Positions 27,101 to 42,100 of a stretch of 64,000 bases of DNA are shown here, in pieces. This stretch comes from Lucinisca nassula (Eukaryota; Mollusca; Bivalvia; Lucinida; Lucinidae). The DNA is taken from positions 210,584,138-210,648,137 of the forward strand of contig OY757010.1 of NCBI GenBank assembly GCA_963580285.1. The letters run 5' to 3'. Numbering within the stretch: the stretch's first letter is position 1; each line of letters begins with the position of its first letter. The position numbers and the translations under genes are program-made. The notes beneath the pieces were generated by a model. The model made no database searches. It was not told the origin of the DNA and worked only from the letters and a program-made list of their open reading frames with translations.

Positions 27101-30100
27101 AGTACATTGCTTCTGATCAGGTCGGCACTGTTCGCCATATGTATGCAACAACAGTGTTGAACATGATTCAGGGCCGTACGCAGACTCTGTAAAGGGGCGG
27201 GTTGAGGATGTGAATTTCTGGTATTTTGCAGAGGGTGAAAAACTATGGATCTGAATCAAACAGAATAGAAGGTTTTTTAATACACCAAGATGGAACTTCG
27301 GCAGTTTCATGTTTTTGAATATTTTTAAGGTCGAATTTGTAGAAATAAGAAAAATAATGTATACCCCATAAACCCCAGTTTCTCTGTATAAAGTTGGGAT
27401 TATGGGGTGATCATTTGTCAGACTTGTTCACAAGATGGTTTGCTTTCTTGGGTACCAAGCCCCTTTAAGACGCCTATTAACAGAGACAAAAATATTTTTG
27501 AAAAGAGTTTCTTCCCCAGAAAGTGCATTTTTTCACTTTAAAATAGTGTAAAATACAAATGATTTCTGATACCTTCCGACTTCGTGGTGTAGTGGTTACG
27601 CTACTCGCCTTGTTAACCAGGGATCGCATGATCGATCCCGGGCGTCTCCAGACTTTCGGATGAGTCTTTAAACCGAGGTCCCGTCTATATATGACTTTGG
27701 CTGTTGGTGGGACGTAAAACTCAAACACTCACTTAATGTAATGATGCATTGCTTCTAATAAGCAAAGCTACTTTCTGGTGATATACGTATCAAGACTGTG
27801 CTGGCAGTATGCTTAGGACAAAGGGTGCAGTCCCTGATATGGAGCAGTCTGATCTGTCTATACTGTTTGCTGTTACAGTACCACTGTACTGCTTCAAGTT
27901 TTAAGTATCATTTTGTACTATATTATTGTACACCCACAAGCAGTTTGACAGGTTTAATTTTTGTATTCTTTATTTTCAGACAGTGAAGAAGATCAGCTTG
28001 ATACGGTCACAGTTTGAATACCAGTAAGTGCTTTACTCATTCTTACCCGGAAACCCGTAAACGAGACATAGGCAAATATTGCAGATCCAGATCAGATGCT
28101 GCAGCATGCGGCTCTGATTAGGATCTATACTATTTGCTGGAAGGGTGACAGGATTTTCCATCAAAAGTATATAGAGTAAAAATATATAAAAAAAAAAACA
28201 CCCAACACCCATTAAATGACAAATCAGATCTTCAACGTATAACAATGGAAGAGTCAACTGGTATACAATAGACTAATATATGATATGAAAAACTAGGCCA
28301 GAACAACAGTTCTGAAGGAAACTCATTGGAATCAGTGGTGGAGTAATTGACTTAAGTGCTGATTGTTGCCTGTTCAAGTCTTAACCCTTTTTTACAAAAT
28401 GGAATCTTCCACCTTATATGTAGCCGGAGTTCAATTCAAAATTAAGGGGTGTTAGGTTGTGTTTTCATCAAAACACATTTGGAAAATGGCTAAACTTCTA
28501 GCAAACAGTGGAGGCCCTGATCAGACGCCGCGTTCTGCGTTTTGGGGGTTTCTGGTACTAAATGGGTTAATCAAGAATTAAGACAGAAAATATTCTGTTT
28601 GCTCAGCAGAAAACAGGTACCTTAAAAATATTTCATACCTTGTATTAAAGATTTAATGGAACTCGAAACTCCCTCATTCCCAACTGTGTACCATTATGCA
28701 GTTTGTAGTAATGGTCGAGGTGACATTAGCACGAGACCTTATTGTGTCTATCTTTCTTCATCTTCGTCTCAGTTGCTAACCCTTAAAATGTGATGGAAAT
28801 TCTTGAGTAGATGTAAAGATGCCATTTCATGTGAACCATCTGTTCTGATAGATTTGATTGATGCTTTATAGGTTATCTGTAAGCTTTCAAAAAGCTGATG
28901 ACATAATAATGACACAGTTTATTTAGTTTAAGTTCAGGTAGGTCCAGATAAGGCGCTTTTTCATCCCCAAAGTACTAATATTTTTCTTATTTTTTGCATT
29001 AAAACATATGTTGTGGGTATTCTTTAGAAGCATTTGGCCTCAGTGAGGCACTTCTGATAAGTACGCCCAACATATGCTTTCATGCAGAAATAAGAAAAAT
29101 AGTATGTTGATACCCACTTTTATCAGGGGCTGAGTTCAAAGTTTTAATCAGCACCACCGCATGTTTGCAGGTCAAGGTCAAAGATTTAAGAAAATATGTA
29201 TCTTTTATAAAGGATATAATTTATAATGCCTCAACAGACTTCACTTCATAAAGAAAATAGTGTCATGTTTAATATTGCTGCCCTTCATGGTTCTAGACTG
29301 ACATTTTATTATGATTTTCTTTCACATCTTTTTGATTTACACTCCGAATATAGACCTAATGCTCATTAGAACTGCCTCACTGAGGTGGTGTAAGTGAGAA
29401 CCACAATCTATGTATTTGGGTAATGTGTTCCCCTCCTAAACAAACTTTTCTCTATATGAAATGTATTTGTAAGGGTGTTCAAAGCATTGATTTTTTTATG
29501 TATTTTGATTTGGAATAATGACGGAAATTTCAAACATTATCACTCCAAATCTTAACCCTCACTATGCTGAATCTGATGTATCCTTATGAAAACAGTGTAG
29601 ATCGGGATCAGCTCAGAAGCCAGCGGATCTAGATATATACGGTTTTCCATTGTGCTTCTGAATCCAAGGTAAAAAGTGAAATCGTGCAACACAGATGACA
29701 GAAGATCGGGGTAAGAGTATAGAATATTGAAACATGTAGCATGGTGAGGGTGTCCGCACTTGAAGAAAATTTCTTTGTTTTGAGCTCAGTTTCTTTCAGT
29801 GTTGTCTATTTAAAGGAGCGAAAAGGAAGTCACGAAGCTTAACACCCTTGTTATATGGCAGAAAATGTCAGGTGTGTCATTCTGTTCCCCTAATCTTTTT
29901 TTTTCTTGTCTTTTCAGACAAGCTGCTATAGAGAGAAGGTAAGTATCTTGAGAAAGACTGGCAGACAAAAATGTCTATTCTGAAGGTCATTAGTTACTTT
30001 TGGTTTGCCCAATAACAATTTGCTTGATAATTTCTTGTTAAAGGTAAATTAGTACATAATCATGATTTTATAATCAATCAAAATTATGTCTCTGTAAACA

Positions 30101-33100
30101 AAATGAGCTCATTATACACCATGGTTAGGAGCTAGAAAAAACTGTATTCACTGTACAACCTGTAAATATCATAATGACCCAATGGGACAGAACAGTGTAG
30201 ACCCCTGAAACATACCAGACTGCTCCAGGTCTGATTACTGAGGCACCTAGGCAAATGAAACTTCCACTGACATCCGCCATGTTGTACACGGCCTGCTGCT
30301 ATCAACTGTTTTGGCTCAGTTTCTTGATTACTGAGGCACCTAGGCAAATTGAACTTCAAACTGACATCCACCATGTTGTACCCTGCCTGCTGCTATCAAC
30401 GGTTTCGGCTCAGTTTCGTGATTACTGAGGCATCTAGGCAAATGGAACTTCAAACTGACATCCACCATGATGTGCCCTGCCTGCTGCTGACAATTGTTTT
30501 GGCTTAGTTTCATGATTACTGAGGCACCTAGGCTAATACAATATTTCAAACTGACATCCGCCATGATGTGCCCTGCCTGCTGTTATCAACTGTTTTGGCT
30601 CAGTTTCTAGATTACTGAGGCACCTAGGCTAATTAAATTTCATACTGACATCCGGCAAGTTGTACCCTGCCTGCTGCTATCAACTGTTTTGGCTCAGTTT
30701 CTTGATTACTGAGGCACCTAGGCAAATGAATCTTCATACTGACATCCACCATGATGTGCCCTGCCTGCTGCTATCAACTGGTTTAGCTCAGTTTCTTGAT
30801 AGGCGTCCAGTCTAATGAAACTTCAAACTTACATCCACATTTTCGTACACTGCCTGCTGCTATTAACTGCTTCGGCTCAGTTACATAATTACTGAGGCAT
30901 CTAGGCTAATGGAACTTCATACTGACTTCCCCATGTTTTACCCTGCCTGCTGCTATTAACTGTTTTGGCTCATTTTTAGCTCACCTGTCACGTAGTGACG
31001 AGTTGAGCTTTTGGGATCACTTTTTGTCCGTCGTCCGTCGTGCGTGCGTGCGTGTGTGCGTAAACTTTTTCTTCAAATGACATCTCCTCCTAAACCACTT
31101 ATCGGATTTTGACCAAACTTCACATGAATGATCCTTAGGTGGTCCCCTTTCAAAGTTGTTCAAATGGTTCTGATCCATTGCTTATCTAGGTCACAGGAGC
31201 TAAAAATAGATTTTTTAAACGAAAACTTTAAAAATCTTCTTCTCTGAAACCGCAAGGCCCAGATCTTCGATATTTGGTATGAAGCTTCATCTAGTAAACC
31301 TCTACCAAGATTGTTCGAATTATAGCCCTGGGGGCCAAAATGCCCCCACCCCGGGGGCCTTTGGTTTTACATAGGCTTATATAGGGAAAATCATTAAAAA
31401 ATCTTCTTCTCTGAAACCACAAGGCCCAGGTCTTTAGTATTTGGTGTGAAGCTTCATCTAGTAGACCTCTACCAAGATTGTTCAAATTATAGCTCTGGGA
31501 GCCAAAATGCCCCCGCCCCGGGGGCCTATGGATTTACATAGGCGTATATAGGGAAAATCATTAAAAAATCTTCTTCTCTGAAACCACAATGCCCAGGTCT
31601 TTAATATTTGGTGTAAAGCTTTACCCGGTGGACCTCTACTAAGATTGTTCAAATTATAGCCTTGGGGCCAAAAATGCCCCCGTGCCGGGGGGCCTTTGGT
31701 TTTATATAGGCTTATACAGGGAAAATCTTTAAAAATCTTCTTCTCTGAAACCCCAAGGCTTAGTTTTAGGCTTATACAGGGAAAATCTTGAAAAATCTTC
31801 TTCTCTGAAACCGCATGGCCCAGATCTTTGATATTTGGTGTGAAGCTTCATCTAGTGGACCTCTACCAAGATTGTTCAAATTATAGCCCTGGGGGTGGGG
31901 GGGGAGGGGGGCAAAATGCCCCCGCCCCAGGGGCTTTTGGTTTTACATAGGCTTATATAGGGAAAATCATTAAAAAATCTTCTTCTCTGAAACCGCAAGG
32001 TCCAGGCCTTCGATATTTGGTATGAAGATTCATCTAGTGGACCTCTACCAAGATTGTTCAAATTATAGCCTTGGGGGCCAAAATGCCCCCGCCCCGGGGG
32101 CCTATGGTTTTACATAGGCTTATATAGGGAAAATCATTAAAAATCTTCTTCTCTGAAACCACAAGGCCTAGGTCTTTAATATTTGGTGTGAAGCTTTACC
32201 TGGTTGACCTCTACTAAGATTGTTCAAATTATAGCCTTGGGGCCAAAAATGCCCCCGCCCCGGGGGCCTTTGGTTTTACATAGACTTATACTGGGAAAAT
32301 CTTTAAAAATCTTCTTCTCTGAAACCGCAAGGCCCAGATCTTTGATATTTGGTGTGAAGCTTCATCTAGGGGACCCCTACCAAGATTGTTTAAATTATAG
32401 CCCTGTGGGCCAAAATGCCCCCGCCCCGGGGGCCTATGGTTTTACATAGGCTTATATAGGGAAAATCATTAAAAAATCTTCTTCTCTGAAACCAAAAGGC
32501 CCAAGTCTTTAATATTTTGCGTGAAGCTTTACCTGGTGGACCTCTACTAAGATTGTTCAAATTATAGCATTTGGGCCAAAAATGCCCCCGCCCGGGGGGC
32601 CTTTGGTTTTATATAGGCTTATACAGGGAAAGTCTTTAAAAATCTTCTTCTCTGAAACCCCAAGGCCCAGATCTTTGATATTTGGTCTGAAGCCTCATCT
32701 AGTTGACCTCTACCAAGATTGTTCAAATTATAGCCCTGGGGGCCAAAATGCCCCCGGCCCGGGGGCCTTTGTTTTACATAGGCTTATATAGGGAGAATCA
32801 TTAAAAAATCTTCTTCTCTGAAACCACAAGGCCCAGGTCTTTAACATTCGGTGTGAAGCTTTACTTGGCAGACCTTTACTAAGATTGTTAAATTTACAGC
32901 CTTGGGGCCAAAAATGCCCCCGCCCCGGGGGCCTTTGGTTTTACATAGGCTTATACAGGGAAATCTTTAAAAATCTTCTTCTCTGAAACCGCAAGGCCCA
33001 GATCTTTGATATTTGGTGTGAAGCTTTATCTAGTGGACCTCTTTCAAGATTGTACAAATTATAGCCCTGGGGCCAAAAATAGCCCCACCCTTGGACCCTT

Positions 33101-36100
33101 TGGTTTTTCATAGGCTTATATAGGGAAACCTTTAAAAATCTTCTTCTCTGAAACCACAAGGCCCAGGTCTTTGAAATTTGGTATGAAGCTTCACCTAGTG
33201 GACCTCTACCAAGATTGTTCAAATTATAGCCCTGGAGCCAAAAATGCCCCCGCCCAGGGGGCCTTTGGTTTTACCTAAGCTTATGTAGGGGAAATCTTTA
33301 AAACTTTTCTTCTCTGAAACCAGAAGGCCCAGGTCATTGATATTGAGTGTGAAGCTTAATCTAATGGACCTCTACAAAGATCGTTTAAATTATAGCCTTG
33401 GGGCCAAAAATGCCCCCGCCCCGGGGGCCTTTGGTTTTACATAGGGAAAATCTTTAAAAAAACTTATTCTCAGAAACTGTGAGGCCAAGGTTTTATATAT
33501 TTGGTGTGAAGCTTCATCTATTTGACCTCTATCAAGATTGTTCAAATTATAGCCCTAGGACCAAAAATGCCCCCACCCTGGGACCCATTGGTATTTGATA
33601 GGCTTAATTAGGGAAAATATTTAAAATTCTTCTTCTCTGATACCACAAGGCCCTGCTCTATGCTATTTGATTTGATGCTTCAACTAGTGGACTTCAACAA
33701 GATTGTTCAAATTATAGCCCCCACCCCTGGGGCCTTTGGTTTTTCATAGGCTTTTATAGGGAAAACCTTAAAAAATCTACTTGTCTGAAACCAGGAGGCC
33801 AAGGTGTTTGATATTTGGTATTAAGCTTCATCTAGTGGACCATTACCAAGTTTGTTCAAATTATAGCCCTTGGGCCTAGAATTTACTGGAGACACTAATT
33901 CTCGGGTGAGCGATTCAGGGCCCTCTGGACCCTCTTGTGTTTTATATTAGGATCACTTTTTGTCTGTCATCCATGCGTAAACAATTTCTTCAAACGACAT
34001 CTCCTCCTAAACCACTGATCGGAAGTTGACCAGACTTCACAGGAATGATACTTAGGTGGACCCCTTTCAAAGTTGTTCAAATGGTTCAGGTCCGTTGCGC
34101 ATCTAGGTCACAGGAGCCAAAAATAGATTTTTTTCACCGAAAACTTAAAAAATCTTCTTCTCTGAATCCACAAGGCCCAGGTCTTTGATGTTTGGTATGA
34201 AGATTCATCTTGTGGACCCCTACCAAGATTGTTCAAATTATAGTGCTGGTGCCAAAAATGCCCCTGCCCCTGGGCCCTTTGGTTTTACATGGGCTTATAT
34301 AGGGAAAATCTTTAATAATCTTCTTCTCTGAAACCTCAAGGCCCAGGTCTTTGATATTTGGTATGAAGCTTCATCTGGTGGAACCCCTACCAAGATTGTT
34401 CAAATTATAGTGCTGGGCAAAAAATGCCCCCGCCCCGGGGCCCTTTGGTTTTACATGGGCTTATAAAGGGAAAATCTTTAAAAATCTTCTTCTCTGAAAC
34501 CTCAAGGCCCAGGTCTTTGATATTTGGTAAGAAGCCTCATCTAGTGGAACCCTACTAAGATTGTTCAAATTATAGCGCTGTGGCCAAAAATGCCCCCGCC
34601 CCAGGGCCCTTTGGTATTATATGGGCTTATATAGGGAAAATTTATAAAAATCTTCTTCTCTGAAACCACAAGGCCCAGGTCTTTGCTATTTGGAATGAAG
34701 CTTCATCTAGTGGACCACTACGAAGATTGTTCAAATTATAGTGCTGGGGCCAAAAATGCCCCCGCCCCGGGACCCTTTGGTTTTACATAGGCTTATATAG
34801 GAAAAATCTTTAAAAATCTTCTTCTCTGAAACGGCAAGGCCCAGGTCTTTGATATTTGGTATGAAGCTTTATCTTGTGGACCCCTACCAAGATTGTTCAA
34901 ATTATAGCCCTGGAGCCAAAAATGTTACATAGACTTCTCTAGGGAAAATCTTGAAAAAATCTTCTCTGGAACCACATGGCCTAGGTCTTTGATATTTGGT
35001 ATTAAGCTTCATCTTGTGGACCTCTAAAAAGATTGTTCAAATTATAGCCCTGAGACCAAAAATGGCCGCGCCTCGGGGCCCTTTGGTTTTACATAGACTT
35101 ATATGGGGAAAATTTTTAAAAATTTTCTTCTGTGAAACCACAAGGCCTAGGTCTTTGATATTTGGTGTGAAATTTCATCTAGTAGACCTCTATCAAGATT
35201 GTTCAAATTATAGCCCTGGGGCCAAAAATTTCCCTGGCCCGAGACCCTTTGGTTTTAAATAGACTTATAAAGGGAAACATTTAAAAATCTTCTTCTCCGA
35301 AACTGCAAGGCCCATGTCTTTGATATTTTGGTATGGAGCTTCATCTAGTGGACCTCTTCAGAAATTGTTCAAATTATAGCCCTCGGGGCCACAAATGCCC
35401 CCGCCCCGGGGCCCTTTGGTTTTACATAGACTTATATAGAGATAATCCTTGAAAAATCTTCTCTGAAACAGCAAGGCCCAGGTCTTGGATATTTGGCTTG
35501 AAGCTTCATCTAGTGGACCTCTATCAAGATTGTATAAATTATAGCTCTGAGACCAAAAATACCCCCGCCCCTTGGCCATTTGGTTTTACATAGGCTTATG
35601 TAGGGAAAATCTTAAAAAAAATCTTGTTCTCTGAAACCACAAGGCCCAGGTCTTTGATATTTGGAATGAAGCTTCATCTATTGGACCTTTGCCAAGATTG
35701 TTCAAATTATAGCCTTTGTTGATATTTGGTATGAACCTTCACCTTTTTAGACCTCCCTCAACATTATGCACATTATGCACCCTGGTGTCAATAATGGCCC
35801 TCCCCGGGGCCCACTTATTACTCTATGGATCAGGTGAGCGATCCAGGGCCATCATGGCCCTCTTGTTAGCTCACCGTCACGTAGTGACGAGGTGAGCTTT
35901 TGGGATCACTTTTCGTCCGTCGTGCGTCCGTCCGTCCGTAAACAATTCTTTAAACAACATCTCCTCCTAAACCACTGATCGGATTTTGACCAAACTTCAC
36001 AGGAATGATCCTTATGTGGTCCCCTTTCAAAGTTGTTCAAATGGTTCCGGTCCGTTGCACATCTAGGTCATAGGAGCCAAAAATAGATTTTTTCACCAAA

Positions 36101-39100
36101 AACTTAAAAAATCTTCTTCTCTGAAACCACAAGGCCCAGGTCTTTGATATTTGGTATGAAGCTTCATCTAGTGGACCTCTACCAAGATTGTTCAAATTAT
36201 AGTGCTCGGGCCAAAAATGCCCCCGCTCCAGGGCCCTTTGGTTTTACATGGGCTTATATAGGGAAAATCTTTAAAAATCTTCTTCTCTGAGACCGTAAGG
36301 CCCAGGTCTTTGATATTTGGTATGAAGCTTCATCTAGTGGACCCCTACCAAGATTGTTCAAATTATAGTGCTGGGTCCAAACATGCCCCCGCTCTGGGGC
36401 CCTTTGGTTTTACATGGGCTTAGATAGGGAAAATCTTTAAAAATCTTCTTCTCTGAAACTGCAAGGCCCAGGTCTTTGATATTTGGTATGAAGCTTCATC
36501 TAGTGGATCCCTACCAAGAATGTTCAAATTATAGCGCTGGGGCAAAAATGCCCCCACTCCAGGGCCATTTGGTTTTACATGGGCTTATATAGGGGAAAAT
36601 CTTTAAAAATATTCTTCTCTGAAACCGTATGGCCCAGGTCTTTGATTTTTGGTATGAAGCTTCATCTAGGGGACCCCTACCAAGTTTGTTCAAATTATAG
36701 GGCTTGGGCCAAAAATGCCCCCCGCCCCGGGGCCCTTTGGTTTTACATGGGCTTATATCGGGGAAAATCTTTAAAAATATTCTTCTCTGAAACCGCAAGG
36801 CCTAGGTCTTTGATATTTGGTATGAAGCTTCATCTAGTGGACCCTTACCAAGATTGTTCAAATTATAGTGCTGGGGTCAAATATGCCCCCGCTCCGGAGC
36901 CCTTTGGTTTTACATGGGCTTATATAGGGAAAATCTTTAAAAATCTTCTTCTCTGAAACCGCAAGGTCCAGGTTTTTGATATTTGGTATGAATCTTCATC
37001 TAGTGGACCCCTACCAAGATTGTTCAAATTATAGTGCTGGGGCCAAAAATGACCCCGCCCCGGGGCCCTTTGGTTTTACATGGGCTTATATAGGGAAAAT
37101 CTTTAAAAATCTTCTTCTCTGAAACCGCAAGGCCTAGGTCTTTGATATTGGGTATGAAGCTTCATCTAGTGGACCCCTACCAAGATTGTTCAAATTATAG
37201 TGCTGGGGTCAAATATGCCCCCACTCTGGGACCCTTTGGTTTAACATGGGCTTATATAGGAAAAATCTTTAAAAGTTTTCTTCTCTGAAACCATAAGGCC
37301 CATGTCTTTGATATTTGGTATGAAGCTTCACCCCACAAGGCCCAGGGGCCCAGGTCTCCCCCCCCCCCCCTGAGCCCTGGGCCTTTTGGTTTTACATGGG
37401 CTTATATAGGGAAATTTTTTTAAAAAATCTTCTTCTCTGAAACCGCAAGGCCCAGGTCTTTGATATTTGGTATGAGGCTTCATCTTGTGGACCCCTACCA
37501 AGATTGTTCAAATAATAGTGCTGGGGCCAAAAATGCCCCCGCCCCGGGGCCCTTTAGTTTTACATGGGCTTATATTGGAAAAATCTTTCAAAATCTTTTT
37601 GTCTGAAACCGCAAGGCTCAGGTCTTTGTAATTTGGTATGAAGCTTCATTTAGTGGACCCTTCAAATTATAGTGCTGGGGCCAAAAATGCCCCCGCCGCG
37701 GGGCCCTTTGGTTTTACATGGGCTTATATAGGGAAAATCTTTAAAAATCTTCTTCTCTGAAACCGCAAGGCCCAGGTCTTTGATATTTGGTATAAAGCTT
37801 CATCTTGTGGATCTCTAACAAGATTGTTCAGATTATAGTCCTGGGGCCAAAATGCCCCGCTCCCTGGCCCTTTGGTTTTATATAGACTTATATAGGGAAA
37901 ATCTTGAAAAATCTTCTTCTCTGAAACCATAAGGCCTAGGTCTTTGATATTTGGTATGAAGCTTCATCTAGTGGACCTCTACCAAGATTGTTCAAATTAT
38001 AGTCATAGGGCCAAAATGCCCCTGCCTTTGGGCCCTTTGGTGTTACATAGGCTTATATAGTCAAAATCTTTAAACATCTTCTTCTGTGAAACCACAACGC
38101 CTAGGTCTTTGATATTTGGTGTGAAATGTCATTTAGTGGACCTCTATCAAGATTGTTCACATTATAGCCCTTGGGCCAAAAATGCCCCTGCCCGAGACCC
38201 ATTGGTTTTACATAAGACTTATATAGAGATAGTCTTTGAAAATCTGCTTCTCTGAAACTGCAAGGCCCATGCTTTTGATATTTGGTATGTAGCTTCATCT
38301 AGTGGACCTCTACCCGGGCCCTTTGGTTTTACACAGGCTTACAATATATAGAGATAATCTTTGAAAATCTTTTTCTCTGATACAGCAAGGCCCAGGTCTA
38401 TTTGGTGTGAAGCTTCATCTAGTGGACCTAGCCCCGGGGCAATTTGGTTTTACATAGGCTTATGCAGGGAATATCTTTAAAAAAATCTTCTTCTCTGAAA
38501 CTGCAAGGACCAGGTCTTAGATATTACTGGACCTTAGCCAAGATTGTTCAATTTATAGCCTTTGTTGATATTTGGTATGAAGCTTCACCCTTTTAGACCT
38601 CCCTCAACATTATGCACATTATAACCCTGGGGTCAATAATGGCCCTTTCCTGGGCCCACTTGTTACTCTATGGATCAGGTGAGCGATCCGGGGCCATCAT
38701 GGCCCTCTTGTGTTTTATATTAGGATCACTTTTTGTCTGTCATCCGTGCGTAAACAATTTCTTCAAACGACATCTCCTAAACCACTGATCGGATTTTGAC
38801 CAAACTTCACAGAAATGATTCTTAGGTGGACCCCTTTCAAAGTTGTTCAAATGGTTCCGGTCCGTTGCACATATAGGTCACAGGAGCCAAAAATAGATTT
38901 TTTTTCACCGAAAATTAAAAAATCTTCCTCTCTAAAACCACAAGGCCCAGGTCTTTGATATTTGGTATGAAGCTTCATCTAGTGGACCCCTACCAAGATT
39001 GTTCAAATTATAGTGCTGGGGCCAAAAATGCCCCCGCCCCGGGGCCCTTTGGTTTTATGTGGGCTTATATTGGGAAAATCTTTAAAAATCTTCTTCTCTG

Positions 39101-42100
39101 AAACCGCAAGGCCCAGGTCTTTGATATTTGGTATGAAGCTTCATCTAGTGGACCCCTACCAAGATTGTTCAAATTATAGTGCTGGGGCCAAAAATGCCCC
39201 CACTCCAGGGCCCTTTGGTTTTACATGGGCTTATATAGGGAAAAATCTTTAAAAATCTTCTTCTCTGAAACTGCAAGGCCAAGGTCTTTGCTATTTGGTA
39301 TGAAGCTTCAGCTAGTGGACCCCTACCAAGATTGTTCAAATCAAAGTGCTGGGGCCAAAAATGCCCCCGCCCCGGGCCCTTTGGTTTTACATAGGCTTAT
39401 GTCGGGAAAATCTTTAAAAAATCTTCTTCTTTGAAACTGCAAGGCCCAGGTCTTTGATATTTGGTATGAAGCTTCATCTTTTGGACTTCTTCCAAGATTG
39501 TTCAAATTATAGCCCTGGGGCCAAAATGCCCCGCTCCAGGACCCTTTGGTTTTACATAGACTTATATAGGGAAAATCTTGAAAAATCTTCTTCTCTGAAA
39601 CCAAAGGCCTAGGTCTTTTATATTTGGTATGAAGCTTCAGCTAGTAGACCTCTACCAAGATTGTTCAAATTATAGCCCTGAGACCAAAAATGCCCCCGCC
39701 TGGCCCTTTGGTTTTACATAGACTTATATAGAGAAAATCTTTAAAAATCTTCTTCTATGAAACCACATGGCCTAGGGCTTTGATATTTGGTGTGTAGCTT
39801 CATCTAGTGGACCTCAATCAAGATTGTTCAAATTGTAGCCCTGGGGCCAAAAATGCCCCCGCCCCGAGACTCTTTGGTTTTACATAGACTTATATAGGGA
39901 AATCTTTAAAAATCTTCTTCTCTGAAACTGCAAGGCCCTTGTCTTTGATATTTGGTATGGAGCTTTATCTAGTGGACCGCTACCAAGATTGTTCAAATTA
40001 TAGCCCTCATGCCACAAATGCCCCCGACCCGGGGCCCTTTTGTTTTACATAGACTTATATATAGAGATAATCTTTGAAAATTTTCTTCTCTGAAACAGCA
40101 AGGCCCAGTCTTTGATATTTGGTGTGAAGCTTCATCTAGTGGACCTCTATCAAGATTGTTTAAATTTTAGCCCTGATGCCAGAAATGCCCCTGCCCCGGG
40201 ACCATTTGGTTTTACATAGGCCTATGTAGTGCTGGGGCCAAAAATGCCCCCGCCCCGGGGCCCTTTGGTTTTAGATAGGCCTATATAGGGAAAAATCTTT
40301 AAAAAAACCTTCTCTAAAACCGCAAGGCCAAGGTCTTTGATATTTGGTGTGTAGCTTCATCTGGTGGACCTTTGCCAAGATTGTTCAAATTATAGCCTTT
40401 GTTGATATTTGGTATGAAGCTTCAACTTTTTAGACCTTCCTCAACATTATGCACATTATAACCCTGGGGTCAATAATGGCCCTCCCTGGGGCCCACTTGT
40501 TACTCTATGGATCAGGTGAGCGATCCAGGGCCATTATGGCCCTCTTGTGTTTTATATTAGGATCACTTTTTGTCTGTCATCCGTGCGTAAACAATTTCTT
40601 CAAACGACATCTCCTCCTAAACCACTCATTGGATTTTGACCAAACTTCACAGGAATGATCCTTAGGTGGTCCCCTTTCAAAGTTGTTCAAATGGTTCCGG
40701 TCCGTTGCACATAAGGTCACAGGAGCCAAAAATAGATTTTTTTTCACCGAAAATTAAAAAATCTTCCTCTCTAAAACCACAAGGCCCAGGTCTTTGATAT
40801 TTGGTATGAAGCTTCATCTAGTGGACCCCTACCAAGATTGTTCAAATTATAGTGCTGGGGCCAAAAATGCCCCCGCCCCGGGGCCCTTTGGTTTTATGTG
40901 GGCTTATATTGGGAAAATCTTTAAAAATCTTCTTCTCTGAAACTGCAAGGCCCAGGTCTTTGATATTTGGTATGAAGCTTCATCTAGTGGACCCCTACCA
41001 AGATTGTTCAAATTATAGTGCTGGGGCCAAAAATGCCCCCACTCCAGGGCCCTTTGGTTTTACATGGGCTTATATAGGGAAAAATCTTTAAAAATCTTCT
41101 TCCCTGAAACCGCAAGGCCCAGGTCTTTGATATTTGGTATGAAACTTCATCTAGTGGACCCCTACCAAGATTGTTCAAATTATAGTGCTGGGGCCAAAAA
41201 TGCCCCCGCCCCGGGGCCCTTTGGTTTTACATGGGCTTATGTAGGGAAAATCTTTAAAAATCTTCATCTCTCAAACCACAAGGCCCAGTTCTTTGATATT
41301 TGGTATGAAGCTTCATCTAGTGGGCCCCTACCAAGGTTGTTCAAATTATAGTGCTGGGGCCAAAAATGCCCCCGCCCCGGGGCCCTTTAGTTTTACATGG
41401 GCACATATAGGGAAAAACTTTAAAAATCTTCTTCTCTGAAACCGCAAGGCCCAGGTCTTTTATATTTGTTATGAAGCTTCATCTAGTGGACCCCTACCAA
41501 GATTGTTCAAATTATAGTGCTGGGGCCAAAAATGCACCCGCCCCGGGGCTCTTTGGTCTTACATAGGCTTAAATAGGGAAAATCTTTAAAAATCTTCTTC
41601 TCTGAAACCACAAGGCCCAGGTCTTTTATATTTAGTATGAAGCTTCATCTAGCGGACCCCTACCAAGATTGTTCAAATTATAGTGCTGGTAACAAAAATG
41701 CCCCCGCCCCGGGGCTCTTTGGTTTTACATGGGCTTATATAAGGAAAATCTGTAAAAATCTTCTTCTCTGAAACTACAAGGCCCAGGTCTTTGCTATTTG
41801 GTATGAAGCTTCATCTAGTGGACCCCTACCGAGATTGTTCAAATTATAGTGCTGGGGCCAAAAATGCCCCCGCCCCGGTGCCCTTTGGTTATACATAGGC
41901 TTATATAAGGAAAATCTTTAAAAATCTTCTTCTCTGAAACTGCAAGGCCCAGGTCTTTGATATTTGGTGTGAAGCTTCATCTAGTGGACCTCTACCAAGA
42001 TTGTTCAAATTATTGCCCTGGGGCCAAAAATGCCCCCGCCCCGGGTCCCTTTGGTTTTACATATACTTATTTTGGGAAAATCTTGAAAAATCTTCTTCTC

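Noticed and set aside
39013..41091. Repeated small ORFs such as those beginning MLGPKMPPPRGPLVLCG at 39013 and 40852, and similar GPLVLHRL / KSLKIFFSET peptides throughout
   Set aside because: They are translations of the 166-bp tandem units, occur in several frames and on both strands, and end wherever a unit varies. The identical pair reflects a DNA duplication, not a protein family.
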